Assembly: GCF_901000735.1 (NCBI RefSeq)
Contig: NC_081545.1
Location: forward strand, 10,835,973 to 10,899,972
Source: Corylus avellana
Taxonomy: Eukaryota; Streptophyta; Magnoliopsida; Fagales; Betulaceae
Direction: 5' to 3'
Length of the DNA: 64,000 nt
Part shown: positions 1 to 11,507 of the stretch, in pieces
Layout of the letters: each line of letters opens with the position of its first letter
Numbering within the stretch: position 1 is the stretch's first letter
Notes under the pieces: generated by a model
Databases searched by the model: none
The model's input: only the letters and a program-made list of their open reading frames with translations
What the model was told of the DNA's origin: nothing
Translations under genes and position numbers: made by a program

Positions 1-1089
1 AAATTTTGGTGAATAATTTTAAAATAAGCGAATATTCTGAAAATTTTTTTGAAGTTTTCCAAAAATAAGAAGTTTAGAGACAGATGAAACTAGATGTTAT
101 AACATTCATCTTTTTGGTTTAAGTAAAAAAATTAAAAATAAATAAATAAATTTTTTTAATAAAAAATAAAAATAAAAATATAAGAAAAGGCTTAAAGGAT
201 ACGAATGGCAAATCACCTAAGCCGGCAGTCTCATTTTCTAGAAATTTCTATCCTATTTGATTGGGGGTGGTGTGGCAGAGCCAGAGGCAATCGGCGCCAG
301 CAGTCAACCTTTGGCAGTTGACGGTGGCTCATAAAGCCGACGACACGCGGCAAGTGATCTCTCGCCTTGTGCGAGTGGTGGGACCCAAAAGCACAACTAA
401 CAGAGCGAGTTATCCACGCCAAGTTGCCAACCCTGGCGGCAGACCTTTTTTTTGTCCCCATTACTAAACACTGGCACTTCATTGTGGCTTCTGAGCACCG
501 TAATTAAAACTTCACATGCTGTGATGGTCCCGGCCCGCCTACAGCGTTTTCTGCCACGCTTGTGCGGTGAGCGTGGGCCTTATAATAAAGGAAATTCATA
601 GAGATCTATTTTAGAAAGATAATTGCCGATTTAAAGGTAATAATCATTATTTTTTTCAACATTACGTGTGGCTAATAACTTGCCCATAGGAAAAGGGCTC
701 CATTTCCTCTACACAATGTGACGTGAATTTTTGCACTTGAACTTTGTCATTAAAATTATTTTTATGCACTTTTCTTTTTGTAAATTAATTAAATGTACCA
801 TCTAAATATTTTATAAAGAGTAATGCTGCCTTCTATATTTTTAGGGGTGGTCCAAGGTCTGTTAGGGGTGGCCGGCTTTTCTTTTTTTTTTTTTAATTTT
901 TAAATTAAATTAATAAAAAATTATTATGCAGCAAAACGGTGCGTTTCAATCAATCTAACTACAGTTAAAAAATTTTGACGATAAGAATTTTCTTAACATT
1001 TCAATTGACTCAAGAATAAATGTATTAAAAAAAAACTTTGCGACAAAAAAAATTTGAACCATGTTTATCTAAAGTGTTTCGATATAATT

Positions 1090-1126
<37 letters not shown>

Positions 1127-1923
1127 AAATAAAAGTCTAACAAGCATTAAAAAGAGTGATGAGATTCATGCACATGGACTTTGGTAATGCCTAAAAAACT
1201 ATCCGCATCAATGCAAGCAGAGACCCAAAAAGAAAGAGTGATCTACGCGCAAACGAAATAACTCGGTGAAATCGATTCCGCCGACACGAAAAACCGGGGC
1301 CCCACTCGAAAGCGGCATCGACGGCACCACGTGGTCCCCACGACCGCTCGGCTACGCTTCCTTTCACTGACCACGAAGAAACCGCTTAAACCACAATAAA
1401 AAATAAAAATAAATAAATAAATAATGAATTGGACGGCAAAAGGTACAGATGCCGTCCACCGCAGACACGACATGCACCCCGTCAACACGGAATTTCTTTA
1501 GTGGGCCCCGCTTCTCGTGATTTGCTACCCATTATTATATCTTGCACTCGGTGGGCGACTAGGAAGACTGTTTCTGCCCTCATCTCTTCCATTTCTTTCT
1601 TTTATTTATCCACCAAAAGTACCACAATACCCCTGAGTGCTTTGCTTTGCTTGAATCAATCAAACTTTTATTTTCTTGTTCACCAATATATTAAATTTTA
1701 TGGCTTCTCATTTGATATTTATCATACGATTGAAATTTATTTTGCATAAATATTTCTTCCAAATTAAGATAGTAAAAATTTCTTTAAATTAGGTAAGAAA
1801 AAAAAATTCTGTGATTCATTTTGTTAAAATTAACATTTATCCTTAGAATTTATTCTTATTAAATTGACATTTGTGCTAAAAATTGATACTTATCCTTAAA
1901 ACTTATAATATATATCACCTATA
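1..1923. other. AT-rich intergenic DNA, no gene supported
   Basis: This stretch is mostly AT-rich with A and T runs. Two GC-richer islands stand out, about 250-560 and 1240-1560; the second contains a palindromic CACGTG G-box core at 1328-1333. The short open frames here (for example 261-467) have no recognisable domain and no splice or promoter context, so I do not call genes. The islands could be promoter or first-exon remnants of genes outside the window, but nothing visible proves that. Confidence 0.6.
1094..1122. repeat. (AT)n microsatellite
   Basis: An uninterrupted run of alternating A and T, about 14 dinucleotide units, in AT-rich intergenic DNA. Confidence 0.95.
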
Positions 1924-2246
1924 ATAATTTATGGGAAATGATAGGCGACCTTCTAGTGTTTTATTGGTATTCTTTCAACTATGATGTGGCTTTTAAAATC
2001 ACTAATAAATTAAAAATCAATAATGATAATTTTAAATTCAACGATAATTTGTCCCCAATGGGTAGTTCAATCGGCTATGGACCACGAATTATGAAGCGGA
2101 GGTCACTAGTTCGAATCTCTCCTCCCCTTTCCCTTGCGGATATGTCAAACAAAAAAAAAAATCAACGATAATTTTAAAAGCCACATCACAGTTGAGAGGA
2201 CACTAAGAAAACACCAGAAGAATACCTAACATTTCTCATAATTTAA
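1924..2246. mobile_element. MULE-type MITE with nested SINE
   Basis: The body at 1933-2237 has imperfect terminal inverted repeats of about 70 bp: the left arm starts GGAAATGATAGGCGACC, and the right arm read in reverse starts GAGAAATGTTAGGTATTC. Both arms then share a GATGTGGCTTTTAAAAT block. It is flanked by 9-bp duplications differing at one base (ATAATTTAT at 1924-1932, ATAATTTAA at 2238-2246). Nine-base target duplications are typical of Mutator-like elements. There is no transposase, so it is non-autonomous. A SINE later inserted at 2051. Related arms occur at 22417-22598. Confidence 0.75.
2038..2174 (+). mobile_element. tRNA-derived SINE with 13-bp TSD
   Basis: The body is 2051-2161. 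It has a pol III A-box-like segment (GTAGTTCAATCGGCTATGG) and a B box (AGTTCGAATCTC), then a pyrimidine-rich stretch, a TGCGGATATGTCAAAC segment and a poly(A) tail. Perfect 13-bp target duplications TCAACGATAATTT lie at 2038-2050 and 2162-2174. It is too short and lacks the folding of a functional tRNA, so it is a retroposed SINE. Relatives with the same box spacing occur at 22091-22208, 38275-38378 (reverse) and, truncated, near 56117-56175. Confidence 0.85.
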
Positions 2247-3228
2247 TTAACTAAATTTTCTCCTTCAAAGGAGAACATTGTCCTATTGGTTAGTATCAAG
2301 TTAATGTATTTTAGTAAAATTGTCATTTTAATTTTTTAGACAATTTTATCTCTGTAAACTAAATTAAGAGGATATTATCTATTTCAAATAAATTGAAAAT
2401 GATCAACTTTCTTTCTGGGATTGCCTTTTATTTGATGATATGATTAATCAATAATCGTAAAAAAAAAAAAATAAATAAATAAATAAAAAAGACATCAAAG
2501 GTTGATTTTTACTAAGACGTAGTATCAGTTATACAAGACAATCATATATATCAATTTAGTAAATAACTTCACAACACGTTAACCTTATTAAATGGAATTA
2601 TATTATCTAACCTTTCTCTTTATAGCTTTCTTTTTCTTTCTTAATATATTTTTAGCAACATTTTTTTTAGTTAAAAAAAAGGTTTTAATATAACATAAAT
2701 ATAAAAATTTTGAAAAGTATTTTAAATTTGAAGTTATATGTTGCTGTTTTTGTTAATACTTTTGTTACCAAGAATATAAAAATAGACTGCAATTTCGAGG
2801 CACAACAGTTAAGATCATAGTAAAATTCTCTTTTTTATTTATTTTTTAAAATTATCTTTTATCTTTTTGTGTACTTCCCAATGCATTACTATCAACTTTG
2901 GATTTACCTGATGCTTCAAGTAATCAACAATACAAGCAAATAATTAACACACAAAAAAAGAAAATTATCAAGAAGAAATAAATTTTTTTAATACTAAGAA
3001 GTTAGTAAAATGAGAGGTTACAACATATGGAGAGATTAATGTGATAGTTTCCCTTTGTTAAAGAGAAACAGAAGAAGAAACAAAAAAACAAAAACACATC
3101 TAGGCTTTGGCCAACACTAAATTCCTAAGTAATTTATTTACATAGAAGGATGAACTTCCACATAAATCCATCTCTCTCCAATTAAAAAACACTACTTTGC
3201 TTGCAATTATCACAAAATTGGTGCAATA
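2247..3228. other. AT-rich intergenic DNA / ERF 3' flank
   Basis: No coding region or recognisable element. It contains A/T homopolymer runs and would include the 3' UTR of the minus-strand ERF gene on its right edge. I could not place the polyadenylation site with confidence. Confidence 0.5.
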
Positions 3229-3882
3229 TCAAGCGTCCATTGGGGGAGCAAGGTTAAGATCAAGATTAAGATTAAGATGTTCCCTTCTCGGCTTGCAATC
3301 GACGATCGATGATGAGTCCGAGTCGCTCTGGACCCCACAGGAGTTGAACTCGGCCGGACCCGCGTCGAACCGGACCGGGTAGCTCTGACTCACATACCCA
3401 GGCATCCCAACCCCGTCAAAAAACAAAACCGGGCGCGCGTGAGGATATCCCGCCACCACGTACGCCTGCTGATTGAGAAACGGAAAACGACCCACAGGAG
3501 CAAAACCACTCTCAACACCACCGCCGGTTTCACGGGGGCGCGTGGTGTCACGCGCCGGCCCATCCGGGCTTGACGACTCCACCGTGCTGCTCTGGCTCGG
3601 GCTCCGGTTAATGGGTGATTCCTCGTTCGGCAGAGGGAAGTTGGTCTTGGCCTTGGCGCCGCGGAATTCTCTGGCGGCAGTGTCGTAGGCACGCGCCGCC
3701 TCCTCGGCCGTGTCGAAGGTCCCGAGCCAGACGCGGCTCTTCTTGCCTGGGTCGCGGATTTCGGCGGCGTATCGGCCCCACGGCCTCTTCCTCACGCCCC
3801 TATAATGCACCTCCTTCTCATTGCCACAAGGGTTCGCAATCTTACTTCCCCTTTTAACGCCAAGTTTCTCCTTAAGAGCCAT
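3229..3882 (-). CDS. ERF transcription factor, EAR-type repressor
   Basis: A single-exon gene of 217 aa. One AP2/ERF DNA-binding domain spans about residues 26-85, with the hallmarks [20 protein letters not shown] and [17 protein letters not shown]. The AAEIRD and WLGTF segments mark the ERF rather than the DREB branch. The middle is Ser/Pro-rich and the C-terminus ends in an EAR repression motif, DLNLAPP (208-214). This layout (short basic N-terminus, early AP2 domain, terminal EAR) is that of group VIII ERFs such as Arabidopsis ERF3/ERF4, which bind GCC boxes and repress ethylene, ABA and defence genes through TOPLESS-type corepressors (family knowledge). The frame is open for 20 more codons upstream, to 3942. 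I chose the inner Met because the protein then starts MALKEKL directly ahead of the domain and the TATA box lies about 90 bp upstream. The gene looks intact. Confidence 0.93.
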   Translation of the reverse strand: MALKEKLGVKRGSKIANPCGNEKEVHYRGVRKRPWGRYAAEIRDPGKKSRVWLGTFDTAEEAARAYDTAAREFRGAKAKTNFPLPNEESPINRSPSQSSTVESSSPDGPARDTTRPRETGGGVESGFAPVGRFPFLNQQAYVVAGYPHARPVLFFDGVGMPGYVSQSYPVRFDAGPAEFNSCGVQSDSDSSSIVDCKPRREHLNLNLDLNLAPPMDA

Positions 3883-3975
3883 TTCTGCTTTTCCGGCGAG
3901 CCAAACAAAATAACGAAGTATCAGATTCAGACGATGAAGCAAGTGTGTGATTGAGAGGAAATGGAGGGGGGGTTG

Positions 3976-3983
3976 TATTTATA
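3976..3983 (-). promoter_or_regulatory. TATA box of the ERF gene
   Basis: Minus-strand TATAAATA, 93 bp upstream of the chosen start codon. That places transcription initiation near 3945-3955 and gives a 5' leader of about 60-70 nt. Confidence 0.75.
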
Positions 3984-4058
3984 AGCGGCGTTGTCTGTGA
4001 TTAAGATTTAATTAATTAATTAATTACGAGAGAGAAAAAAAAGGAGGAGAGGGGAGCA

Positions 4059-4094
4059 GTCAACGAGGGATTTGACTGAGAAAGAGGCGCCGCC
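4059..4094. promoter_or_regulatory. W-box cores and GCC-box core upstream of ERF
   Basis: Two W-box cores in opposite orientation (GTCAA at 4059-4063, TTGAC at 4072-4076) lie beside a GCCGCC core (4089-4094), about 80-110 bp upstream of the TATA box. WRKY factors bind W boxes and ERFs bind GCC boxes (established knowledge). Function here is inferred from position only. Confidence 0.35.
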
Positions 4095-5852
4095 CAAGCG
4101 CAAGAGAGTGGAAGTAGGGGGGGTGAGATTTATGATGATGTTGTCTGGGGATTACGTGGCACGCGGGAATTTCGGGGCAAGCGGCGAGTGGTTGCCGTGC
4201 CGGCTTTCATCCTAAACGAGCCGTAGTTACGGCTTGTATTGTGGCTGGTGCTCACGCTTTTAGATAAGAGCGTATAAAGCACTCGATCAAATTGGATGGA
4301 ATCATGGAATATTTGTCAATAATTTCAACACTATAATTTTAGTTAGTTGTGCATGTATAGATGGAATATTATAAAATAATAATAAAAAGATTGTTTTTTA
4401 ATCATCATATCAATATTGTAAAATAATTATTAAATTAAAATGTGATTTTTAGAAGAGTAATGCTAGAATGATAACCTTTTGTTTTTAAAATTTAATAATA
4501 ACTATTTAAAATTTAATAATAATTTTAAAAATTAGGACAAAAAACTTCATTCTAGCATTATTTTTAATGAAATGAAAGCTCCAACCAAATTTTCTTTATT
4601 AAAAACATTGGGCTGAGATAAAATTAGTTTGTTAATACTTTTCAACACTATTTTTTTTTTTAACAAAATGGTTAAGAAATTACACAAAATACTTCAAATT
4701 ATTTTTACTTTTATATCCTAGTTCAATTAAAAAAATATATATATACGTAGTAGCGTGCATTATACGCTCCTTTATGAGATTTTGGCATTACGTACGACCA
4801 CTTCCATGTACTTGTCTTTATTATCCGCCATACCGCCGTCTCTCTCTCTCTCACACATATTCCTTGGTGGCCTTTTGAGTCGCGCTTTTGGACCAACAGG
4901 TGGAGAACGAAACCCACTAGCCACAGGACGCGTGTCATTGTCTTGCGGCCGACGCGTTCGTCCTGAACAGCCGTGTCGTGCGCACCATTTTTTTGTTTCG
5001 GTGCGATCACCTAATCCCCCTTTCTATCTCCGTCTTGAGTTTTGCTTTGTCTGTGCGCGTTTTTATGTCATGTTATCTCCCACGCGCGTGTGTAGTTCGT
5101 GAATCAACCCGTATGTGGTTTGAGCGGACAAGGAATAAGTTATAAGAGTGGGCTGTCCGGGGGATTGGAGAACGGGGAGAGTGAGCCCGGCAAGCGCGTG
5201 AGGGCAGTTGACAAAGTATGTTAACAGTAATCTTAGCAGAAATAGATGATAAGTTAAGATTCGTTCAAAAATAGTAATAATAAATAGACACCCAACAGAT
5301 GTTGTTTATTCCATTTTTTTTTTGTTTATTCCATATTTGTTATTAGCAATGTGATTCTCATTTTCAAATTTTAAGACATTTCTAATATGGCAAAAAATAG
5401 ATTGCTACAACTTTCCTAGAATGATCATCTCACAAGTCATTGCACATTCTCTTTTTATTTATTTATTTGTTTTTATCATTTGTTTTGATGCTGATTTTTA
5501 CACAACTAAACTGGCGGAGAGCACCCTTCCCTTTTGTTTGTATTTGCTAAAAAAAAAAAAATGGCAGAGACCACTCACAATGAACAATTGAAGCTAATTA
5601 TTTAGATATAATTGACCACTACGCGAGACTGAGGCCCATATCAACGTCTCATCTCTAGATTATGCCCATATCAACGTCTCAAAAAATTCATTAGCTAATT
5701 ATTAATTCCTCGATGCTCATTCCCATCTAATTCTCTCAAAGAATAAGACTAAGGAATCTAAGACTTTATCCCTTAAAACAATAAGAAGGTTAATTTTATA
5801 TTTCCATAAATGAGTAACAACCAGAGTTTGTTAAAAGCACATAACATAGAAT
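4095..5852. other. ERF upstream region and intergenic DNA
   Basis: No gene supported. The segment about 4840-5220 is GC-richer and holds an ABA coupling-element-like ACGCGTGTC (4928-4936) and a DRE/CRT core CCGAC (4949-4953), roughly 1 kb upstream of the ERF gene. These matches are short and may be chance. A small MITE lies at 4458-4560. A short sequence GCCCATATCAACGTCTCA occurs twice near 5634 and 5664. Confidence 0.4.
4458..4560. mobile_element. small foldback MITE
   Basis: Terminal inverted repeats begin TAATGCTAGAATGA on both ends (the right end is read in reverse), followed by AT-rich arms that also pair partly. About 103 bp with no coding capacity. The target duplication is not clear. 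Confidence 0.6.
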
Positions 5853-7115
5853 ATCTCTCAAGTTTGGGAGGAGGGATGGCCGTTGGATGCCTCCCTCCTC
5901 CCCTCGCCCCCTCTGTACGGTGAGCTAGCCTATTTACTTATGGCCCTAGCTCCGTTGCCTCCTCCCTCCTCCTTCGGCTTATGCGGTTTACCTCTTTCTG
6001 TGTTACCCATTTTCCTTTTTGTCATGTTCTCTGGCGTTTTTCCCTTCTCCCTTTGTCGTTGTACCCACATAGCCGTTCTCCACTATGCCGGATTTTTCCA
6101 CCACCATCTGTCTCTGTCGCACCTTGTCTAGGTCAGGCTTGGCTTTGGACTAGCTTGCCTTGGCTCGATCTCCCTTCCTTCATCTAACCCACCTTGACGC
6201 GTACCCCGCCTTCCTACTCTCCGGATCCATCAGCTTCCATCCCACCTTTCGCACCAGATTCGTCGCTCCGACTGTGCTTTGTTTATGTTCTATTTTTGTG
6301 CCTTTTTTCTTTCTTGTTTTTGCCTGTTGTTTGCCGTTTGCTTCTCGTTGTGTTTGTATTTCTTTATTGTTTTTTTTGCTTGTTTGGCACACTTTGTGGG
6401 TGCTGCTCTTGGGGAATTCACTCAAACTCTCCCCCCAGTTTCTTTGAGTGCGTCGCCGATCTCCTCCGCGTCTGCTTTGCCATCCACCGTCAACTGCTGA
6501 GTCTTTTCACGCGTCCCTCCGCGATGAGCTTCTAACACCACCCTCCACGTTGGTTTCTGGCCAGCACGCAATCGGCCTTTTTCCGGCTGCTGTCATCCGT
6601 TTTGTGTGCTTCTCCTGTTATTTTCCTTGTATTGTGGGCCTCCTTTTGTTGTATTTCTGTTTTCTATGTATTTGCATTTTACTTTCCTGTTTTATTTCCC
6701 TGTACGTTTTTTCTTTCCTGTTTTTTTGTTTGTAATAAGCCTCTGTCCTCCCTCTATGATCTGCCCGTTTTGCTTTTGGTCCAGACCTTTGGGTTGTGAA
6801 TGTGAACGTTAATCCTGGCTGTTGGGTCGAGGAGGATGAGTTTCGGCATGAGGTTTCTTGGCCGAGGAATAAGCGCTACCTATGCATTGGATGGTGTTTG
6901 TTTGGTGCAGATCTGATCTTAAACCTGATGAATAGTCATAGGTTAGCGGATGTTGTTGCCTTTGTTCGGCCTGATTAGTTGATCACTGTAACTTTAGCTT
7001 CGGCTATGATTTGCTTCAGAGCTTTTTGCTCTATTTGTAAGAGCTCTTGCTCACGACCTTTTATCAATGAATGAGTATGTAATGTTTTCCCTTTCAAAAA
7101 AAAAAAATCTCTCAA
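5853..7115 (+). mobile_element. non-autonomous LINE-like retroposon
   Basis: The body is about 5862-7106. It starts with pyrimidine-rich, GC-rich sequence and ends in a poly(A) run. It is flanked by 9-bp duplications ATCTCTCAA (5853-5861 and 7107-7115), which indicates target-primed retroposition. The 3' third matches a second insertion at 38922-40103: both share GTTTTGGTCCAGACC, TTTGGGTTGTG and GGTCGAGGAGG blocks and a 3' end of the form ATCAATGAATGAG...ATG before the tail. No reverse transcriptase or endonuclease domain is readable in any frame. The open frames in the body are low-complexity Phe/Leu/Pro runs and differ between copies. I infer a non-autonomous family mobilised by a LINE. Confidence 0.7.
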
Positions 7116-7674
7116 AGAACATCCCATTGCATATAATTAAAAGATAAAACTTGGAATTTTGATGCTTGACTGATTATGAGCTATATTATTGTGCAAAAAT
7201 GATCAGAATTACGGTAAATAAGACGAGAACAATCACATACAAAATAACACCAAGATTTTAGAGGTTTCCTTAATGTGAAGTATGTTCACTGGCGGAGGCA
7301 ATCACGAAGAAATTCATTACGAAAGATGGAGTGCAAAAAATATAGTAGAGAGAAAATCACTCTTAACCCAAAACTCAAATGCACCAAAATCAAACTATTA
7401 TACACTAGAGATTATTTCTCAAAAAAGAATACAAAAGACCGAAATACAAAGTCTTCTTTTGCTTGGACAAGATGACGGCTAATCTCTATTTTCTTATCTC
7501 TTTATACTTATCTCTCTCTTGTTCTTTATAGCAGCCCGCTCTCTTTCTCTTTATGTGCACAATTCCTTAAGAAAACTAATATTCCCATTCATAAAGAGTT
7601 CTTGGGCATGAGAATTTGATTTTTTTGCTGCGCTAATATCTTATTCGTAATCTTATTCCTAGCAATGGGCATAC

Positions 7675-8010
7675 CAAGATGTTTGTCTACAATGTTTGCA
7701 AGGTGTGGTAGTGGAGGCAAGAAAGTAGACTCGTACTGTTGTACATATCGTTTTGTTCTCTAATATTATGTGGAAATAAGAGAAAAGACGATTAGATGAA
7801 AAAAAGGAAGAAGATAAAAAAATAAAATTGGAATCCATAGGATCGAAAACTATCGTTAGCCTATAGGTATGGTACCATGAAAGAAAACATAAGGCTATGA
7901 AAATTAAAGGAAAATAACGGAATAATAAAATAGAGAAAAAAATTTACAAGGTTCGGTCAATAACTTAAGATAAAGTCTCAAGGGCTACATTTTGTTCTTA
8001 TTCATTTAAA
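7675..8010. repeat. direct repeat, left copy
   Basis: It shares ordered blocks with 8706-9080, including GATGTTTGCAAGG, CATATCGTTTTGTTC, TTGGAATCCATAG, GGTTCGGTCAATAACTTA and ATTTACTC/ATTTTGTTC near the end. The two copies are about 1 kb apart in the same orientation. They could be the ends of a small LTR-type element, but I cannot see a clean TG...CA terminus or PBS. Confidence 0.5.
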
Positions 8011-8433
8011 ATTTTTGAAATATTAGGGGGGTACATTGCCAATTTTTAAACATTGGGGTTCGAATTGAAAATCCCCTAAAACTTTAGGTGGTAAAGTGAA
8101 TTTCACCTTTTTTTTTTATTTTTAAATATGGTAGCGGATGGTGGCAAAGGCTAGAGATGGTGGCCGACGTTGATGATGAGAGGTGAGCTTTTAACAACAA
8201 TATGCCGAAACACTTGGGCTAAACAAGATGCCAAAATAGGACTAGCTATGGGCCAAAATGATAGCCAACTGTGAGTTAAAATGATCAAGCCAACTGTGGG
8301 CCTTTAATGGGCATAAGTTTTCAGACAATACCACAAAAGGTCAGACTTGAGTCTTTAAACAATAAAACAAAGGCCAAAAGATGTGCCAAACAAGGGCCAA
8401 AAAATTGGGAACTTGGCTTTTTTTGTTTTTTGT

Positions 8434-8472
<39 letters not shown>

Positions 8473-8705
8473 TTGTTTGTTTGTTTGTTTTGTTTTGTTT
8501 TTTTATTTTATTTTTATTTTATAGATATGTATGCAATTTAAAGGAGCATAGAATGAAGCTAATCGAAATACAGATAGATTAAATTTAAGATCGAGGACAC
8601 CAATTTGGGCTTGGAGTCACTTTTGTAAAAGCTTATTTTAATCTTTGAGATTCTTCCGATTCCCCTTTATTTTTTATGGCCTCCAGGATTGGGAGTCTAA
8701 CAAGG

Positions 8706-9080
8706 CTTGTCTCATGGGCAAACTAAGATGTTTTGTCTACGATGTTTGCAAGGCTTGGTGGTGAAGGCAAGAAGAAAATAGACTCATGCATATACATATC
8801 GTTTTGTTCACAAATATCATGTGAAAATCATAGACAAAATGGTGAGACGAAATTGGAATCCATAGAATCGAAAGCTGCCGTAACCTTTAGCTCATATACC
8901 ATAAAAAAAAATAATAATAAAAATAATAAAAAATAATAATAAAAAAAGGCTAACTAAGGAAATGAAAGGAAATAGCATAATAATATAATAAATACAAATA
9001 ATTTTACTTGGTTCGGTCAATAACTTACTCATACATGATAAATTCCCAAGAGCTATAATTTACTCTTATTTACTTGATGA
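8706..9080. repeat. direct repeat, right copy
   Basis: Second copy of the repeat described at 7675-8010, diverged by substitutions and an AT-rich expansion near 8905-8945. Confidence 0.5.
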
Positions 9081-9376
9081 ATTTACAATACACACGGTAC
9101 GTACATATTTATAAGAGGTTGACAGAATACAAAATGTAGAGGATATCAAATCAAATCCCATAATATATTTTGAAAGTTTGAGTTTGAATTTTGTTTTTAG
9201 AAAAATATATTTTACGCTTAAGTTTCACCCATTTTTCAATCTTGCCACTCTGTTAACCAATTCCATCTTATTTGATGGAAAATGGCTCACTGCACGTACA
9301 TTTTTGGTGCAAACATTCCAAAATTGCACCATGTACACATGGCTAGCCACCCCCATCTAGCCAAAATGGGGGTGCA

Positions 9377-9691
9377 TGAAACAATTTGAGAATAAATAAC
9401 TTTGATTAACTTAATCCAAACTAGGGTAGTTGTATACATTTATAGTTGAGTTACAAAGAGTTGGTATTGATCTACAATACATTTGAAATGTGAAGATTTA
9501 TCTGAACTAACAAAAGGTAAAGATAAATAATAGATTAGTCTTCTTATCCTTCTTCAAATCTTGAATTCTTTTCTACTGGTTTATCTGATATGTATGAGGG
9601 AGACATGCTTGATGATAACTGTGATGCAGAGGTGGAGTCTTTGCTGTCTGAAGGTGATATGGAAGTCTTCTCTGAAGGTGGTTCACTAATA
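9377..9691 (-). repeat. copia 3' LTR
   Basis: In element orientation it starts TATTAGTGAACC and ends ...AAATTGTTTCA. It is longer than the other LTR mainly because it keeps both copies of a TCTGAAGGT direct repeat about 24 bp apart, one of which is lost at 14371. Confidence 0.9.
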
Positions 9692-11294
9692 GTCCCCCGC
9701 AAGCTGAGGTGGGAAGGAGCAACCAGAAGCTTGGATTTGAGAAGTGAAAACCGTGTAGAAGAAAGCCCTTTCGAAAAAATGTCAGCCACCTGATCAAGTG
9801 TTGAAATATACTTTACTAATATATCACCATTGATTACCTTTTCTCTCACAAAGTGGTAGTCAATCTCTATATGTTTGGTTAGACTATGGTGCACCGGATT
9901 AGATGCCAAGGCCAAAGCACTCACATTATCGCACCACAGAATAGGAATGTGGGGCAAGGGTATACCAACGTCTTTGAAAAGCATCCTTAACCAATAAAGT
10001 TCAGCTGTGGTGATTGCCGTTGCTCGATATTCAGCCTCTGTATTCGAGAGAGACATGACAGACTGCTTCTTAGTAGACCAAAGGCAATGTCCAAGAAAGA
10101 CACAAAAACCAGATGTGGAACATCGATCATCGGGGCTACCAGCCCAGTCGTAGTCACAAAAAGTCTGCAGTTGAAGGGGACCTTTGGAGTAGAAGAGACC
10201 ATGACCAGGTGAAGCTTTCAAGTAATGAAGAACCCGCTTGGCAGCAGTCCAGTGGGTAGAGGATGGAGAACGCATGTGTTGGCAAAGTTGGTTCACTGAG
10301 AAGGCTATCTCAGGTCTAGTAAGTGTACAGTACTAGAGTGCACCAACCACATGGCGATATTCAAACGGATCCAGTAGCAGCTCTCCATCAAATTTAGAAA
10401 GTTTCGCACCAGATGAACATGGAGATTTAAAAGGCTTAGAACCAAGCATTCAAACCCTGTGTAGTAAGTGAGACATATACTTTGACTGGCAGAGGTGGAG
10501 TCCATCTAAAGAAAAGGTAGCCTGAACTCTTAAAAAGAAATGAAGAATGCCCAAATCCTTGAGAGGAAACTTCATCTGTAACTTTTGAATAGAGAAGCAA
10601 TGACTTGGTTGTGAGTACCCGTTATTATGATGTCATCTACATAAATAAGAATGAAAATTTTGATATCACTATGCATAAATGTAAACAAGGAACTATCAAC
10701 CAAGGAAGCCACAAAGCCGAGATCAAGTAGGGTAGTGGAGAGACAAGTGAACCAAGCCCTCGGTGCTTGTTTGAGGCCATAGGTAGCCTTGTGCAATCTA
10801 CAAACAAATTCTAGATGATCTTTGTCTTGAAACCCTTGAGGTTATTCCATGAACACCTCTTCCATTAAAAAACCATGCAAAAATGCATTAGAGACATCCA
10901 ATTGCCAAATTTCCCAATTTAGTTGAACAACCAATGCCAATACAATACGGATAGTAGACGGTTTTATGGCTGGGCTAAAAGTTTCCATGTAATCAATCCC
11001 ACTCTTTTGATCAAAGCCCTTGGCTACCAAGCATGCTTTGAATCGTTCAATGAAGCCATCAGCATGTTGTTTGATCTTATAAACCCATTTGTTTCTGATT
11101 ATGTTGTGATGTAATGGACGAGGACATAAAGTCCAAGTGGCATTTGTCATAAGAGCATCAAATTCTTGATGCCATAGCAGCTCTCTAGTGAGGATCAGTA
11201 GCAGCCTTAGAATAGCAAGTGGGTTCAGAAACAGAGAGTGAAGTGTTAAAGGCAATTGGAGGATTCCTAGAGTTGTAGTAAAACTGAAATTCAT
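9544..11294 (-). pseudogene. copia reverse transcriptase-RNase H remnant
   Basis: Three broken frames read in order. 11294-10842 carries the start of RT ([24 protein letters not shown]). 10796-10572 carries YGLKQAPRAW and the catalytic YVDD. 10296-9544 carries RNase H (DYDWAGSPDDRCSTSGFCVF, SNTEAEYRA, LWCDNVSALALASNPVHH, TKHIEIDYHFVREKV, ending near ADIFSKGL). Stops and shifts between the segments rule out a working polyprotein. The last frame runs on into the 3' LTR, so its final tens of residues are not native. Confidence 0.9.
9692..9700 (-). other. polypurine tract
   Basis: Minus-strand GCGGGGGAC immediately upstream of the 3' LTR, the expected position for plus-strand DNA priming. Confidence 0.7.
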
Positions 11295-11507
11295 TAAAGG
11301 ACTTTGGTTTCAAAGAGCCTGTACGAGACCTAGTAACCATTGGATGATGTGGGGGAGATAAAATGGATTCGATAATATCATGAGAGGAAAGAGTGGACTC
11401 AGTAGAGGAAGGACTGGACTCTATGGGAGAATGGACAACAATTTCTTTCTGTTGGACAGCAGGTACAATAGACGAATTAGTAGAGATGGGAGGTAAAGTG
11501 GTGGAAG

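Larger units (their letters stand above)
7116..9371. other. intergenic DNA with diverged direct repeats and simple repeats
   Basis: No gene supported. It contains a diverged direct repeat pair (about 7675-8010 and 8706-9080), T-rich tracts and an (ATT)n run near 8446-8473. The right edge (about 9330-9371) is GC-rich CCACCCC/GGGGTG sequence that continues beyond the copia insertion at 14395. Confidence 0.5.

Noticed and set aside
261..482. Opposed short frames in a GC-rich island
   Set aside because: No domain, no promoter or splice context; islands of this composition open short frames by chance.
2080..2120. Possible tRNA gene from the GTTCGAATC box (also at 22150 and 56130)
   Set aside because: Box A and B are present but acceptor and anticodon stems do not form, and the sequence continues into a SINE body with poly(A) and TSD.
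5883..6812. Overlapping plus-strand frames
   Set aside because: Same retroposon family; pyrimidine-rich sequence opens all frames by chance and no domain is visible.
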